Positions 9,469 through 18,279 are shown, counted from the stretch's first letter. The stretch: 26,055 bases of DNA from Sphingomonadales bacterium (GCA_018971065.1 JAGWVC010000055.1:1-26055); one strand, 5' to 3'. A program made the numbers and translations. The notes: generated by a model from the sequence alone, not told the origin.

Positions 9469-10554
9469 TCAGATCGCGGCCATGCCGAAGCCGCGCCGCA
9501 GCGCGTTCAGCTTTTCCGCACGAAACCACGCGCCCAGCGGTGCCTTCAGCATCATGGCAATGCCATCGAAGCCGTGGAAGGCGCCGGGCACCACCACCAG
9601 CTCGGTCGAAACCCCGGCCGCGTTCAGCCGCTGCGCGTAATCGACGTCCTCGTCGCAGAACAGGTCGATCGACCCGACGCCGATGAACGCCGGCGGCAAC
9701 CCCGAAACATCCGCCACCCGCGCCGGCACCGCCCCCTTGGGCGCGCTGCGGCCACCGGGCTTCTGCCCCAGGAAGCTTTCCCAGCCGAAGCGGTTGCTTT
9801 CCGGCGTCCAGATCAGCGCGCCGACATGGCGCGGCTTGATCACGCTACTGCCGGTGCGATCGTCCAGCATCGGATAGATCAGGCACTGGAAGCACAGCGG
9901 CACTTCGCCGCGATCGCGGGCGGTGATCGCCAGCAGCGCGGCATGACCGCCGCCAGCGCTTTCGCCCATCACCGCGATCCGCGCCGGGTCCGCGCCCAGT
10001 TCGGCGGCATGGGCGTGCAGCCATTTCAGCCCGGCGTAGTTGTCCTCGATCGACCCGGCATAGGTGGTCTCGGGCGCCAGCCGGTAATCCACCGAAACCG
10101 CCACGCAATCCAGCTCCTTGCAGATGCCCTGCAGGTCACGCACCCCCGATTCGGCGGTGCCCAGCACGAAGCCGCCGCCATGCGTGTGCAGGATGGCGGG
10201 GCGACTGGCCCCGGCCCTGCCGTTGACCACATAGACCGCCACGTCGGGCTGGCCCTTGCCACCCGGGATCATCCGCCGCTCGAACGGCACGTCGGACAGC
10301 GGCGCCGGGTTGAACAGCGGATTGGGCATCGGCTTGCGCGCCTGCTCCAGCGTCCCGCGCGAGACTCCGGGCCGGCCCTTCGTGAACGCTTCGATCATGC
10401 GCACCGCCGGCCGCAATTCCGGATGCACCAGGTTCAGCGGCAGCGAATAGGGTTCCGGCGCCGCCGCCAGCAGCGTCGATGGCCGCGAAACCGCGCCCGC
10501 TGCGGCAAGCATGAGGCCGCCGGTCAGCACCTGGCGGCGGTTGCTGCTGAACAT
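9469..10554 (-). CDS. Exported alpha/beta-hydrolase esterase, hormone-sensitive lipase type
   Basis: The 361-residue protein has a Tat-like signal (SSNRRQVLTGGLMLAAAGAVS) and the complete HSL-family machinery: oxyanion-hole HGGGF at 125-129, YRLAPE at 158-162, nucleophile S199 in GESAGGG, acid D297 and H327 in GAFHGF. It should hydrolyse short-acyl esters outside the cytoplasm. Placed directly before the rhamnosidase gene and behind a promoter block shared with the rhaEW operon, it probably removes acyl groups from rhamnosides so that the GH106 enzyme can act; this role is inferred. GGGAGG lies 9 nt before the chosen ATG; another in-frame ATG two codons upstream has a spacing of only 3 nt. 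Confidence 0.88.
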   Translation of the reverse strand: MFSSNRRQVLTGGLMLAAAGAVSRPSTLLAAAPEPYSLPLNLVHPELRPAVRMIEAFTKGRPGVSRGTLEQARKPMPNPLFNPAPLSDVPFERRMIPGGKGQPDVAVYVVNGRAGASRPAILHTHGGGFVLGTAESGVRDLQGICKELDCVAVSVDYRLAPETTYAGSIEDNYAGLKWLHAHAAELGADPARIAVMGESAGGGHAALLAITARDRGEVPLCFQCLIYPMLDDRTGSSVIKPRHVGALIWTPESNRFGWESFLGQKPGGRSAPKGAVPARVADVSGLPPAFIGVGSIDLFCDEDVDYAQRLNAAGVSTELVVVPGAFHGFDGIAMMLKAPLGAWFRAEKLNALRRGFGMAAI

Positions 10555-10629
10555 GGGCATGGTCCTCCCGCTGATTGTTATCGTGTCCGCACGGCCGCCA
10601 GGCGGCACGGCTTCGGCACGGCTGGAATC

Positions 10630-10667
10630 GACGTAGCAATATTACCGGAAACGATCAAGATTGATTG
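10630..10667 (-). promoter_or_regulatory. Probable promoter/operator of the esterase-rhamnosidase operon (copy 1 of a shared block)
   Basis: Bases 10633-10667 match 18326-18360 at 32 of 35 positions. Read on the minus strand it holds TTGATCG, a 14-nt spacer and GCTACGTC, close to the alphaproteobacterial housekeeping pattern TTGACGS / GCTANAWC. Predicted transcription would start about 70 nt before the esterase ATG. TGATTG/GATCAA units repeated through the block and just upstream (10653-10677) may be binding sites for the DeoR-type regulator encoded at the far end of the locus. Confidence 0.65.
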
Positions 10668-10730
10668 ATAATGATTGCGCAAGCCAACGGGGGTAAATCC
10701 CGCCAAAATCGGCCTGCGTCGTCCGGATGC

Positions 10731-10768
10731 AAAAATCCGGCGCAGCACGGGCGAGGTGCTGCGCCGGA
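10731..10768 (-). terminator. Rho-independent terminator of the TonB receptor gene
   Basis: A perfect 13-bp stem (TCCGGCGCAGCAC with its complement, 10736-10748 and 10756-10768) around a 7-nt loop is followed on the minus strand by five T (10731-10735). It lies about 55 bp after the receptor stop and separates the receptor transcript from the esterase-rhamnosidase operon. Confidence 0.85.
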
Positions 10769-10780
10769 CCGGAAAGACGC

Positions 10781-10815
10781 GCCCGCCGACCGACCGGAAG
10801 GCCGGATCGGCGGGC
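10781..10815 (-). terminator. Second hairpin immediately after the receptor stop codon
   Basis: GCCCGCCGA (10781-10789) pairs with TCGGCGGGC (10807-10815), and inner CCGG/CCGG arms extend the stem around an AAGG loop. It has no T-run on the minus strand. It stands in tandem with the stronger terminator that follows and may protect the messenger 3' end or back up termination. Confidence 0.5.
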
Positions 10816-10823
10816 AAAAACCA

Positions 10824-13718
10824 TCAGAACTTCTTGTTGATGCCGAACTGAATGTAGCGTCCGATCGTGCCGCCGTTGGCATAACCGTCGGCCTGCGGCG
10901 TGATGCTCTGCAACAGGTAGACCGGCGGGTCCTGGTTCAACGCGTTGTTGACGTTCAGCGTCAGCGACACGCCCTGAAGCGCGCCCTTGCCCTTCAGGTC
11001 CAGTTTGAAGAACAGATCGACGGTGTTGTAGGCCGCGACGGCGGTCTGCGTGCTGACCCCGGCGGTGGTGCCCAGCTGATACCCCGAATTGTGGTTCAGC
11101 GTGGCCTGCGCCCGCAGCGCCCCGATCTGGGCGCCGACCGTGGACCGGAACTTGAACCGGCTGAAGTTCGTGCCAAGCTGGCCGATGTACGGCGAAGTCG
11201 GCGTCGCCTGCTGGTTGCGGGTCAGCTCGTACGTGCCATTGAACGCGACATCGACCGATCCGAAGCCGGTCTGGTGCGTGAAGTACGCCGCCATGTCCAG
11301 CCCGCTCAGGTTGAAGTTGGCAAGGTTGGTCTTGCGCGCATCGATCAGCACATAGCACCCGCCCGAGGCGCCGGCCGGGCCACCCGGCGTGTTGCCGCCG
11401 CAACTGGTGCCCTGCACGGTGCTCAGGCCGCCGCCGCCGCCCGCCAGCCCCAGCACGCCGTCGATCTGCGCCTGCGTGGGGTTGAAGGTGATTGCCGGGG
11501 TGCCGATGAAGTTCGGATAGAACGTGCTGCTGGTGAAGTTCGGCAACTGGATCGCGCCGCTGTAGATGATCTTGTAGTACGTACCGGACAAGTGCAGCCC
11601 CGGCACGAACGGCGGATCGAGATCCATGCCCAGCGACAGCGTCTTGGCCCGCTGCGGCTGGATGCCGGGCGCGCTGCCCAGCACGATCGCCTGCGAACGC
11701 CCGCCAATCGCCGGCACGGTCACGCCATTGACGGTGGTGCCGACCAGGTTGGCCGCCGGCAGCAGGAACGGCAGGTTGATGAACGTGACGCTGGTCTGGC
11801 TGGCCGCCGGCAGGTCGGCCAGACTGGGCGCGACGAACGACTTGCCATAGGACCCGCGCAGCTTCACCCAGTCGAACGGCCGCCAGGTGATCCCGAACTT
11901 GGGATTGAAGGTGCCGCCGAAATCGCTGTAGTGGTCATAGCGACCCGCCGCCGACAGCGTCAGTTCGCGGATCAGCGGCAGGCCGTTGTCCTTGCCGACC
12001 ACCGGCACCACCAGTTCGCCGAATGCCGACGTGATCGAGCGGTGGAACGGAATCGCCACCAGCGCGCCATACGGCTTCACCAGCGTCGCGCCGCCGACCA
12101 CCACCCCGGGCGACCCGGTGTTCTCGGTGCCGGGGATGATGCCGCCGTTGCGGGCGATGAAGTTCTCGCTGTCGTATTCGCCGCCGGCCGCGATCTTCAC
12201 CGCGCCGCCAGGCAACTGGAACAGGCTGCCGTCAAGGACGAGGCGGCTGTTGAACTGGCGCTGGCGGGTGTGGCCGAACAGTTCCAGGTTCTGTGCCACC
12301 GCCAGCGCGGTCGGATCACTGGCCGAGGGGTTGTACGGGTTCAGCAGGCCGGCGGTGATCGCCGCGTTCGCCACCGACGTCGCGTTATCGAGCGCGACCG
12401 AGTGGAACTGCGTGCTGCTTTCGCTGTAGCTGGTGGTCGAACGCAGTTGCATGTCGCCCGGCAGCTTCAGCGTGAAGCCGGGCGCGACGCCCCAGGTGGT
12501 CAGCCGGGTCGAAATCGGCCGCGCGCCGGCGCCGCCCACCTGATAATAGACCGTCTGGGTTTCGCCGGCCCCCAGGAAGCCGGTTGCCACCTTGTTGGCG
12601 CTGAACAGCGGGCTTTGCAGGTAGCCATATTGCGCCAGGAACGACGGGCCGAAATTGACCGCCTCGATATTGGGGCCACCCTGCGACAGGTCGAGCCGGT
12701 TGGTGTAGAACACCCGCGTATCGAACGTCAGCGTGTCGGTCAGTTCCTGCCGCAGCCCGGCCATCACCGAATGGCGGCGTTCGCGCGGATAGATCGTCAC
12801 GCCATCGGAATCGTCGCACTGGTTGGTGGTGCCGGCCGCAAGGCGGGCGCCGGTCGGGCTCAGCGCGTAAGTCGTGGTCGGCGTTCCGGCGGGCAGGAAG
12901 GCATTGCCGACGGTGACATTGCCCGGCGAGCACTTGAAGCTGGTGGCCTTGATGCCGTCTATCGTGGTCTGCGGCTGGAACACATAGCCCAGATCGCTGC
13001 CCAGCAACTGGTCATGCTGGGCATAGTTGTAGGCGATGTAGATCGAGCCGGTGTTCCAGCTATGCCCCAGCGTCGCGTTGACGTCCCAGGCATTGTAGGC
13101 ATGGGCCAGGCCGAAATGGCCGCCGACTTCCAGCCCGTCGTACTTCTTCCTGGTGATGAAGTTGATGACGCCGGCAACGGCATCCGAGCCATAGACGGCG
13201 GACCCGCCATCGGGAACGATCTCGACCCGCTCGATCGCGCCGGGCGGAACGATGTCGGCATCCGGGCTGGTGGTGGTGATGCCCATGCCGACGACGCGGT
13301 GGCCATCGACCAGAACCAGGGTGGGCGACGCGCCCGAGGTGTTGAAGCCGGGCAGGTTGCGCAAGTTCGGCCGGTTCGTGGTCACCACGTTCGACGCGCC
13401 GGTGGGCACCTGCAGGTTGTTGAAGAAGCCAAGCTGGGGAATGGTCTGAAGCAGTTGCGCGGTGCTTGCCGCACCCGATTCCTCCACCGTTGCCTGGTTC
13501 ACGCCGATGACATTGGTGCCGGCGGGCGCAATGCCGCGAATGTAGGTGCCGGTGACGATGATCTCGCCGGCCTCGACCGAATTGGTCGCAGCCGCCGGAT
13601 CGGTGGCCTGGTCGGCCGCGTCACGGGCATGAGCCTCCACACCAGCGGTCAGCGCCACCAGCGCGACGCCGTACCACAACGCCTTGACGGCACGGGAATT
13701 CGCCCCGGAGTCTCTCAT
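10824..13718 (-). CDS. TonB-dependent outer-membrane receptor, probable rhamnoside/oligosaccharide uptake
   Basis: The 964-residue protein has a signal peptide (ending near VEAHA), a TonB-box-like EIIVTGT at residues 52-58, and a plug domain with IERVEIVPDGGSAVYGSDAVAGVINFITRK. A long 22-strand-type beta-barrel region follows and ends in the terminal aromatic INKKF typical of outer-membrane proteins. Such receptors use TonB energy to bring in ligands too large for porins. Its position between rhaI and the rhamnosidase operon suggests rhamnose-containing oligosaccharides or glycosides as cargo; the ligand itself cannot be read from the sequence. AGGGAGGG lies 5 nt before the ATG. Two hairpins end the transcript. 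The 184-bp space before it, with a GC-rich palindrome, implies its own promoter. Confidence 0.93.
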   Translation of the reverse strand: MRDSGANSRAVKALWYGVALVALTAGVEAHARDAADQATDPAAATNSVEAGEIIVTGTYIRGIAPAGTNVIGVNQATVEESGAASTAQLLQTIPQLGFFNNLQVPTGASNVVTTNRPNLRNLPGFNTSGASPTLVLVDGHRVVGMGITTTSPDADIVPPGAIERVEIVPDGGSAVYGSDAVAGVINFITRKKYDGLEVGGHFGLAHAYNAWDVNATLGHSWNTGSIYIAYNYAQHDQLLGSDLGYVFQPQTTIDGIKATSFKCSPGNVTVGNAFLPAGTPTTTYALSPTGARLAAGTTNQCDDSDGVTIYPRERRHSVMAGLRQELTDTLTFDTRVFYTNRLDLSQGGPNIEAVNFGPSFLAQYGYLQSPLFSANKVATGFLGAGETQTVYYQVGGAGARPISTRLTTWGVAPGFTLKLPGDMQLRSTTSYSESSTQFHSVALDNATSVANAAITAGLLNPYNPSASDPTALAVAQNLELFGHTRQRQFNSRLVLDGSLFQLPGGAVKIAAGGEYDSENFIARNGGIIPGTENTGSPGVVVGGATLVKPYGALVAIPFHRSITSAFGELVVPVVGKDNGLPLIRELTLSAAGRYDHYSDFGGTFNPKFGITWRPFDWVKLRGSYGKSFVAPSLADLPAASQTSVTFINLPFLLPAANLVGTTVNGVTVPAIGGRSQAIVLGSAPGIQPQRAKTLSLGMDLDPPFVPGLHLSGTYYKIIYSGAIQLPNFTSSTFYPNFIGTPAITFNPTQAQIDGVLGLAGGGGGLSTVQGTSCGGNTPGGPAGASGGCYVLIDARKTNLANFNLSGLDMAAYFTHQTGFGSVDVAFNGTYELTRNQQATPTSPYIGQLGTNFSRFKFRSTVGAQIGALRAQATLNHNSGYQLGTTAGVSTQTAVAAYNTVDLFFKLDLKGKGALQGVSLTLNVNNALNQDPPVYLLQSITPQADGYANGGTIGRYIQFGINKKF

Positions 13719-13813
13719 AAATCCCTCCCTGTTGTCGCAACGGCCACCCCTGTCAGGTGGGGAAGCTCGCGGAAAACGATGGGATCGGATACGATGGCGT
13801 CCGATGGCAGATA

Positions 13814-13829
13814 ACCCCCAGTTGGGGGT
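13814..13829. promoter_or_regulatory. Palindrome upstream of the TonB receptor gene, possible operator
   Basis: ACCCCCAGTTGGGGGT has perfect 7-bp arms around a 2-nt centre. It lies about 100 bp before the receptor ATG, next to an AT-rich stretch (13830-13852) in otherwise GC-rich DNA that could hold the promoter. The symmetric, nearly loop-free form fits a dimeric repressor site better than an RNA hairpin. The binding protein is unknown. Confidence 0.5.
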
Positions 13830-13855
13830 GAATTCAGATTTGTATGATTAAACCA

Positions 13856-13870
13856 GCGCCGGTCCGGCGC
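13856..13870 (-). terminator. Possible weak terminator after rhaI
   Basis: GCGCCGG and CCGGCGC form an inverted repeat with a single central base, about 33 bp after the rhaI stop. On the minus strand it is followed by TGGTTTAATC, an imperfect T-run. Partial readthrough from rhaI into the receptor gene remains possible. Confidence 0.4.
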
Positions 13871-13902
13871 CGTTCATTCAGTCGCCGAAAGGTGATCCCG
13901 GC

Positions 13903-15192
13903 TCAGACGATTCCCGCGCCCAGCCCCACCGCCTTGCGCTCCTGCGCCTTGCGTTCGCGCCAGCGGCTGTCGCGATAGACCGCCAGCACGTCGATCGCGC
14001 CGCCCGCCTCTGCCCGCGCTTTCGCCAGGATCGGGCTGACGTCGATCGTATACGCCCGGCGCAGCGCCTGGAACGCCATCATCGTGTCGTTGGCATCCTG
14101 CGCGGCATGAAGCGCGGCGCGATCGACCAGGCTGGCCTTGGCAAAGCACTGCGCGATCGCCTCGGCGCTCGACAGCATCGATTCGATCGGGTCGGTGACG
14201 TTGTGCGACTGGTCGATCATGTAGCTCGGCCTAAATCCGTCACGCGGATTGTTCTCGGCCTCGACCAGTTCGTTGAACACCAGGAACAGCTGGTGCGGGT
14301 TGATCGACCCCGAATCGAGATCGTCGTCGCCATACTTGCTGTCGTTGAAGTGAAACCCGCCCAGCTTGCCGAAGCGGTGCAGCCGCGCCACGATCTGCTC
14401 GATGTTGACGTTCGGCGCATGGTGGCCCAGATCGACCAGACACTTCGCCTTCGGCCCCAGTTCCTGCGCGGCAAGGATCGACGAACCCCAGTCGCTGATG
14501 ACGGTCGAATAGAACGCCGGCTCGAACATCTTGTGTTCCAGCAGCATCCGCCAGTCCCCCGGCAGCGCCGCATAAACCTGCGCCGCCGCGTCCAGATAAC
14601 GGTCCAGGCTGCGCGCGAAGTCCTGCTGGCCGGGGAAGTTGGTGCCATCGCCCACCCACACCGTCAGGTCGGTCGATCCCAGCTTCTGCCCGATCTCGAT
14701 GCACTCGATGTTGTGCTCCACCGCCTGCGCGCGTGTCGCCGCCACGGTCGAGGACAGCGAACCGGTGTTGTAGCTGTGCGCCTGCCCCGGCTGGTCCTGG
14801 AAGGTGTTCGAATTCACCGCGTCGAACCCCAGCCCCAGACTGGCGGCTTCCTCGCGCAGGCCGACGTAATCGCTCACCTTGTCCCACGGAAAATGCGGGC
14901 TTACGCGCGGCGTAATGCACGATAACTGGTTGATGACCGCGCAGTCCTCGAGCTTCTCGTGGATGGTGGTCGGCTCGCCGGCAATCGGAAACTTGGCGAA
15001 CCGGGTGCCGCCACGCCCGGCCCCCCAGCTCGGCACCGCCACCGAAAAGTCAGCCACCCGGCGCTTCACCGCATCGATATCGATACCGCCGCGCGCCAGC
15101 TTGCGCCCCAACGCGTCGTAGTCCTCATCGAGAGCGATCGCATCGCGGGCATTGGCTTCGGCGATCAGGTCGGCGGAAAGCGGCAGGGTCAT
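13903..15192 (-). CDS. rhaI: L-rhamnose isomerase, RhaI type
   Basis: The enzyme converts L-rhamnose to L-rhamnulose in the cytoplasm. At 429 residues it matches the Pseudomonas stutzeri-type isomerase rather than the longer E. coli RhaA. The metal ligands expected for that type are visible at the expected numbers: E219 (LLEH), D254 and H257 (CLVDLGHH), H281 (GFHFNDSKYGDDD, with D289) and D327 (MIDQSHN). Its ATG overlaps the stop codon of the upstream hydrolase gene (ATGA), and only a weak AAAGG site precedes it, so translation is probably coupled. It is the last gene of the minus-strand rhamnose operon. Confidence 0.95.
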   Translation of the reverse strand: MTLPLSADLIAEANARDAIALDEDYDALGRKLARGGIDIDAVKRRVADFSVAVPSWGAGRGGTRFAKFPIAGEPTTIHEKLEDCAVINQLSCITPRVSPHFPWDKVSDYVGLREEAASLGLGFDAVNSNTFQDQPGQAHSYNTGSLSSTVAATRAQAVEHNIECIEIGQKLGSTDLTVWVGDGTNFPGQQDFARSLDRYLDAAAQVYAALPGDWRMLLEHKMFEPAFYSTVISDWGSSILAAQELGPKAKCLVDLGHHAPNVNIEQIVARLHRFGKLGGFHFNDSKYGDDDLDSGSINPHQLFLVFNELVEAENNPRDGFRPSYMIDQSHNVTDPIESMLSSAEAIAQCFAKASLVDRAALHAAQDANDTMMAFQALRRAYTIDVSPILAKARAEAGGAIDVLAVYRDSRWRERKAQERKAVGLGAGIV

Positions 15193-16112
15193 GGTTTTGC
15201 CTTTGCGGTCAGCAGCCCTTGCGATTCCATCCACAGGAGGAATTCGGGCATCATCAGGGTGGAGGTGGTGCCGGGCTTGCCCAGGCCAAAGCCGTGGCTG
15301 CCGGCTTGATAGACATGCAACTCGACCGGTTTCCGCGCCGCGTGCCACGCCGAAACGATGCCGAACTCGCCGCCGCCGAACAGCGGATCGTCCATCGCCA
15401 GCGCCGCGAACATCGGCGGGGCATTCGCCGGCACCGCCACCGCCGCCATCGGCCCGTAGATATAGCCGGCAAAGTCCGGCCCGGCCTGCCCGTCACTGCC
15501 TTGCAAAATCGCGTTCAGCGTCGTCATCGCCCCGGCCGAAAAGCCGATCATGCCGACGCGGTGCGCATCGACACCCCATTCCCCGGCCCGGCCCCGCACC
15601 AGCTTCAGCGCCGCCAGCGCGTCCTCGGTCGCCGCCGGGTCCTTGATCTCGGGCGGCCTGCCACCACCCTGGCCAAGGCTGGCGAACATCTTCATCATCC
15701 CCGCCATCCACGCCTTGTCGTCGCGGTCGGTGGGGTTCAGCCGGTACTTCAGCACGAACGCCGTCACCCCGCGATCAGCCAGCGCCTGCGCCACGCGCCA
15801 GCCCTCGTTCTGCATGGCCAGCATGGTGAAGCCGCCGCCCGGCGCCACGATCACCGCGGTGCCGTTGGCCTTGCCCGGCGCGGGCAGCACCGGCGTCAGC
15901 GTCGGATACGTGATGTTGCGCAGCACCGTCTCGCGGCCCATGAACCGCGTCTCGGCCTCGTCGGCCGGACTACCGGGGTTTGCCTTGCCGTAAAGCGGGA
16001 TCGCCGTGGCGCCGGCGGGGGCACTGACGGCGCCGTCGATCGCCTGCGCCGATGCGGTGGCGGGCAGGCCCAGCAACGCCAGGGCAACGACCAATCCTGC
16101 AGCTTTCTTCAT
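15189..16112 (-). CDS. Exported alpha/beta hydrolase (esterase-like) inside the rhamnose operon
   Basis: The 307-residue protein starts with a Sec signal peptide (MKKAAGLVVALALLGLPATASAQA) and has an alpha/beta-hydrolase fold with oxyanion PGGGF at 91-95, nucleophile S192 in GFSAG, a likely acid at D241 or D242, and H273 in GSHGFG. It resembles the acetyl-xylan-esterase/BD-FAE-like group that removes acetyl groups from plant polysaccharides; the real substrate is unknown. It lies 40 bp after the aldolase-dehydrogenase gene and overlaps rhaI by 4 bp, so it is made together with cytoplasmic rhamnose enzymes although it is exported. It is unlike the HSL-type esterase beside the rhamnosidase, so the locus carries two distinct esterases. 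The start follows GGGAGAG. Confidence 0.86.
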   Translation of the reverse strand: MKKAAGLVVALALLGLPATASAQAIDGAVSAPAGATAIPLYGKANPGSPADEAETRFMGRETVLRNITYPTLTPVLPAPGKANGTAVIVAPGGGFTMLAMQNEGWRVAQALADRGVTAFVLKYRLNPTDRDDKAWMAGMMKMFASLGQGGGRPPEIKDPAATEDALAALKLVRGRAGEWGVDAHRVGMIGFSAGAMTTLNAILQGSDGQAGPDFAGYIYGPMAAVAVPANAPPMFAALAMDDPLFGGGEFGIVSAWHAARKPVELHVYQAGSHGFGLGKPGTTSTLMMPEFLLWMESQGLLTAKAKP

Positions 16113-16152
16113 GCTCGCTCTCCCGTTCGGCTTGTTGCCGATTGTACAAGTC

Positions 16153-18279
16153 CTATCGCGTGAACGCCTGCACGTTGCCGGCATCGACGTTGATCATGTT
16201 CCCGGTCGACTTTGCCGAAGCCTCGCTGCCCAGCCAATAGGCCGCCTCGGCAATATCCTCGGGCAGCACGTCGCGCTTCAGCATCGAGCGGTTGCGATAG
16301 TGCGCCTCCAGTTCCTCGCCCGGATCGATCCCGTTCGACGCGGCGCGCTCCCTGCGCCAGTCGCCATCCCAGATGCGGCTGCCGCGAATGACGGCATCGG
16401 GATTGACGACGTTGACGCGGATGCCGTCGGGCGCGCCTTCCAGCGCCAGACAGCGCGCCAGATGGTTCGCCGCCGCCTTGGCCGAGGCATAGGCCGAAGC
16501 CCCCGCCGCTGCCGCCACCGCGTTCTTCGAGCCGATGAACACCACGCTGGTGCCGCCTTGCGCCTTCATCGCCTTCAGCAGCGGCCAGGCCGCGCGCGCG
16601 GTCAGGAAATAGCCCTGCGCCAGCACGTCGTAATTGCGGTTCCACAGTTCCAGCGTGGTCGCCTCGATCGGCGCGGACGAGGCGATGCCGGCATTGGCCA
16701 CCAGCACGTCCAGCCCGCCGAACTCCCGCGCGCAGTACGCAAACGCCGCCGCCACCTGGGCCTCGTCAGTCACATCGCAGGCAACGCTGCGCACCACGTC
16801 CTTGCCGAACTGCTTCGCAAAACCGGCGCGAACCACTTCCACCGTCGCCGCATCGCGGTCGGCCAGCATGACGCACGCGCCTTCGCGCAGGAACCGCGCC
16901 GCCGTCGCTGCGCCGATGCCCCCTGCCCCGCCGGTGACGAGCGCGACCTTGCCCACCATCGGCTTCGGCGCCGGCATCCGCTGCAACTTCGCTTCCTCCA
17001 GCAGCCAGTATTCGATGTCGAACGCTTCCTGCTCGTCCAGCCCGATGTAGCCGCCAATCGCCTCGGCACCGCGCATCACATTGATGGCGTTGCCATAGAA
17101 CTCGCCCGCCAGCCGCGCCGTGGTCTTGTCGGTGGCGAAGGTGATCCGGCCCACGCCCGGCACCAGCACCACCACCGGATTGGCATCGCGCATCGCCGGC
17201 GAATTGCCGCGCTTGCAGCGCGCATAATAGTCCGCATACATCGCGCGATAGGCTTCAAGCTGTTCGGCCAGATACGCATCATCGCCCAGCCGCGCCGGGT
17301 CCAGCGTCAGCGGCGCGATCTTGGTGCGCAGGAAGTGATCGGGGCACGATGTCCCCACCGCCGCCAGCCGCGCGAAATCGGCGGAGTTGACGAATTCCAG
17401 CGTCTCGGCATCGTCGGAGAAATGCCCCAGCTTGCGGCGATCTTGTCCATTTTGAGCCCCGGCCATCAGCCCGCGCAGGCGCGGCATCAAGTCAGCTACG
17501 ATGGCGGCGCGGCTACCCTGGGAGGAACCGGCCGCGCCGCCAAAGGCCGGTTTCCCGGCTAGCTTGCTGTTCAGGTAATCGGCGGCATCGGCAATCAGTC
17601 GCACGGTGTGGTCATAGCAGGCCTTCGCGCTGTCGGCCCAGCAGATGATCCCGTGCCCCGCCAGCATCACGCCTTCCAGACCGGGGTTGGCGGCGACGTA
17701 ATCGCGCAACTGCACGCCCAGCGTGTAGCCCGGGCGCTTCCACGGCAGCCAGCCGATCCGCCCGCCCCAGATCGCCCGCGTCGCCGCCTCGCCCCCGCTC
17801 GACGCCGCCAGCGCGATGATCGCGTCGGGATGGACATGATCGACATGGGCGAACGGCAGCAGCGAATGCAGCGGTGTGTCGATGCTGGCGGCGCGGCCAT
17901 TGAGGTTGAACGTGCAGTGCGGCAGGTAACCCACCATCCTGTCGTCATCCTCGGGGCCGCCATAGTGCTTTTCCAGCCCCTGCAGCTTGTCCTGGTACAG
18001 CGTGGCAAACCCGTCCAGCTTCATCGAACCGATGTCGCCGCCCGAACCCTTGACCCACAGCACCTCGACCGCCTCGCCGGTCAGCGGGTCGGTTTCGGTG
18101 AGCTTTGCCGAGGTATTGCCGCCACCGAAGTTGGTGACAGTCAGGTCCGAACCCAGCAGGTTGGAGCGATAGAGCAGCAGTTCCGCCGGCGAGAGCGTCG
18201 CCGCCACAGCGTCGTCCCAGCGATTCGCCGGAACGGCAAACGGGATGGCGGCAGCGGCGATGGGGGTCTGGGCGTTCAT
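16153..18279 (-). CDS. rhaD: Bifunctional rhamnulose-1-phosphate aldolase / short-chain dehydrogenase (RhaEW type)
   Basis: This 708-residue fusion carries two steps of rhamnose breakdown. The N-terminal part (about 1-430) is a class II aldolase: FGGGNTSAK at 51-59, KGSGGDIG at 77-84, zinc-ligand histidines in HVDHVHPD (H148, H150) and AGHG (H209). It splits rhamnulose 1-phosphate into DHAP and L-lactaldehyde. The C-terminal part (about 441-708) is a short-chain dehydrogenase with TGGAGGIG at 449-456, NAG at 529-531, S584, and Y597/K601 in YASAK. In this family it is assigned NAD-linked oxidation of L-lactaldehyde to L-lactate. Comparative studies call the fusion rhaEW. It is first in the minus-strand operon and divergent from rhaB. 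GAGGAA precedes the ATG. The domain boundaries are estimates. Confidence 0.94.
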   Translation of the reverse strand: MNAQTPIAAAAIPFAVPANRWDDAVAATLSPAELLLYRSNLLGSDLTVTNFGGGNTSAKLTETDPLTGEAVEVLWVKGSGGDIGSMKLDGFATLYQDKLQGLEKHYGGPEDDDRMVGYLPHCTFNLNGRAASIDTPLHSLLPFAHVDHVHPDAIIALAASSGGEAATRAIWGGRIGWLPWKRPGYTLGVQLRDYVAANPGLEGVMLAGHGIICWADSAKACYDHTVRLIADAADYLNSKLAGKPAFGGAAGSSQGSRAAIVADLMPRLRGLMAGAQNGQDRRKLGHFSDDAETLEFVNSADFARLAAVGTSCPDHFLRTKIAPLTLDPARLGDDAYLAEQLEAYRAMYADYYARCKRGNSPAMRDANPVVVLVPGVGRITFATDKTTARLAGEFYGNAINVMRGAEAIGGYIGLDEQEAFDIEYWLLEEAKLQRMPAPKPMVGKVALVTGGAGGIGAATAARFLREGACVMLADRDAATVEVVRAGFAKQFGKDVVRSVACDVTDEAQVAAAFAYCAREFGGLDVLVANAGIASSAPIEATTLELWNRNYDVLAQGYFLTARAAWPLLKAMKAQGGTSVVFIGSKNAVAAAAGASAYASAKAAANHLARCLALEGAPDGIRVNVVNPDAVIRGSRIWDGDWRRERAASNGIDPGEELEAHYRNRSMLKRDVLPEDIAEAAYWLGSEASAKSTGNMINVDAGNVQAFTR

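Noticed and set aside
6161..9640. Plus-strand open frame of 1159 codons opposite the rhamnosidase gene
   Set aside because: It is an antisense shadow caused by high GC. The peptide is rich in Arg, His, Gln and Gly with no recognisable domain, and the minus-strand frame is a clear GH106 enzyme.
13744..13760. CCACC/GGTGG inverted repeat in the receptor leader
   Set aside because: Five-base GC arms around a 7-nt loop are frequent in DNA this GC-rich; no supporting context.
13764..13785. Possible third copy of the 35-bp rhamnose promoter block before the receptor gene
   Set aside because: Only GGAAAACGAT resembles the block, with an extra A and no match to the rest, so it is not better than chance in this composition.
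10665..13814. Plus-strand open frame of 1049 codons opposite the TonB receptor
   Set aside because: Composition is Arg/Ala/His-rich with no motif; the opposite frame has a signal peptide, TonB box, plug motifs and terminal aromatic residue.
16006..17562. Plus-strand open frame of 518 codons opposite the aldolase/dehydrogenase fusion
   Set aside because: It is a shadow with no domain; the minus-strand frame shows aldolase and SDR motifs throughout.
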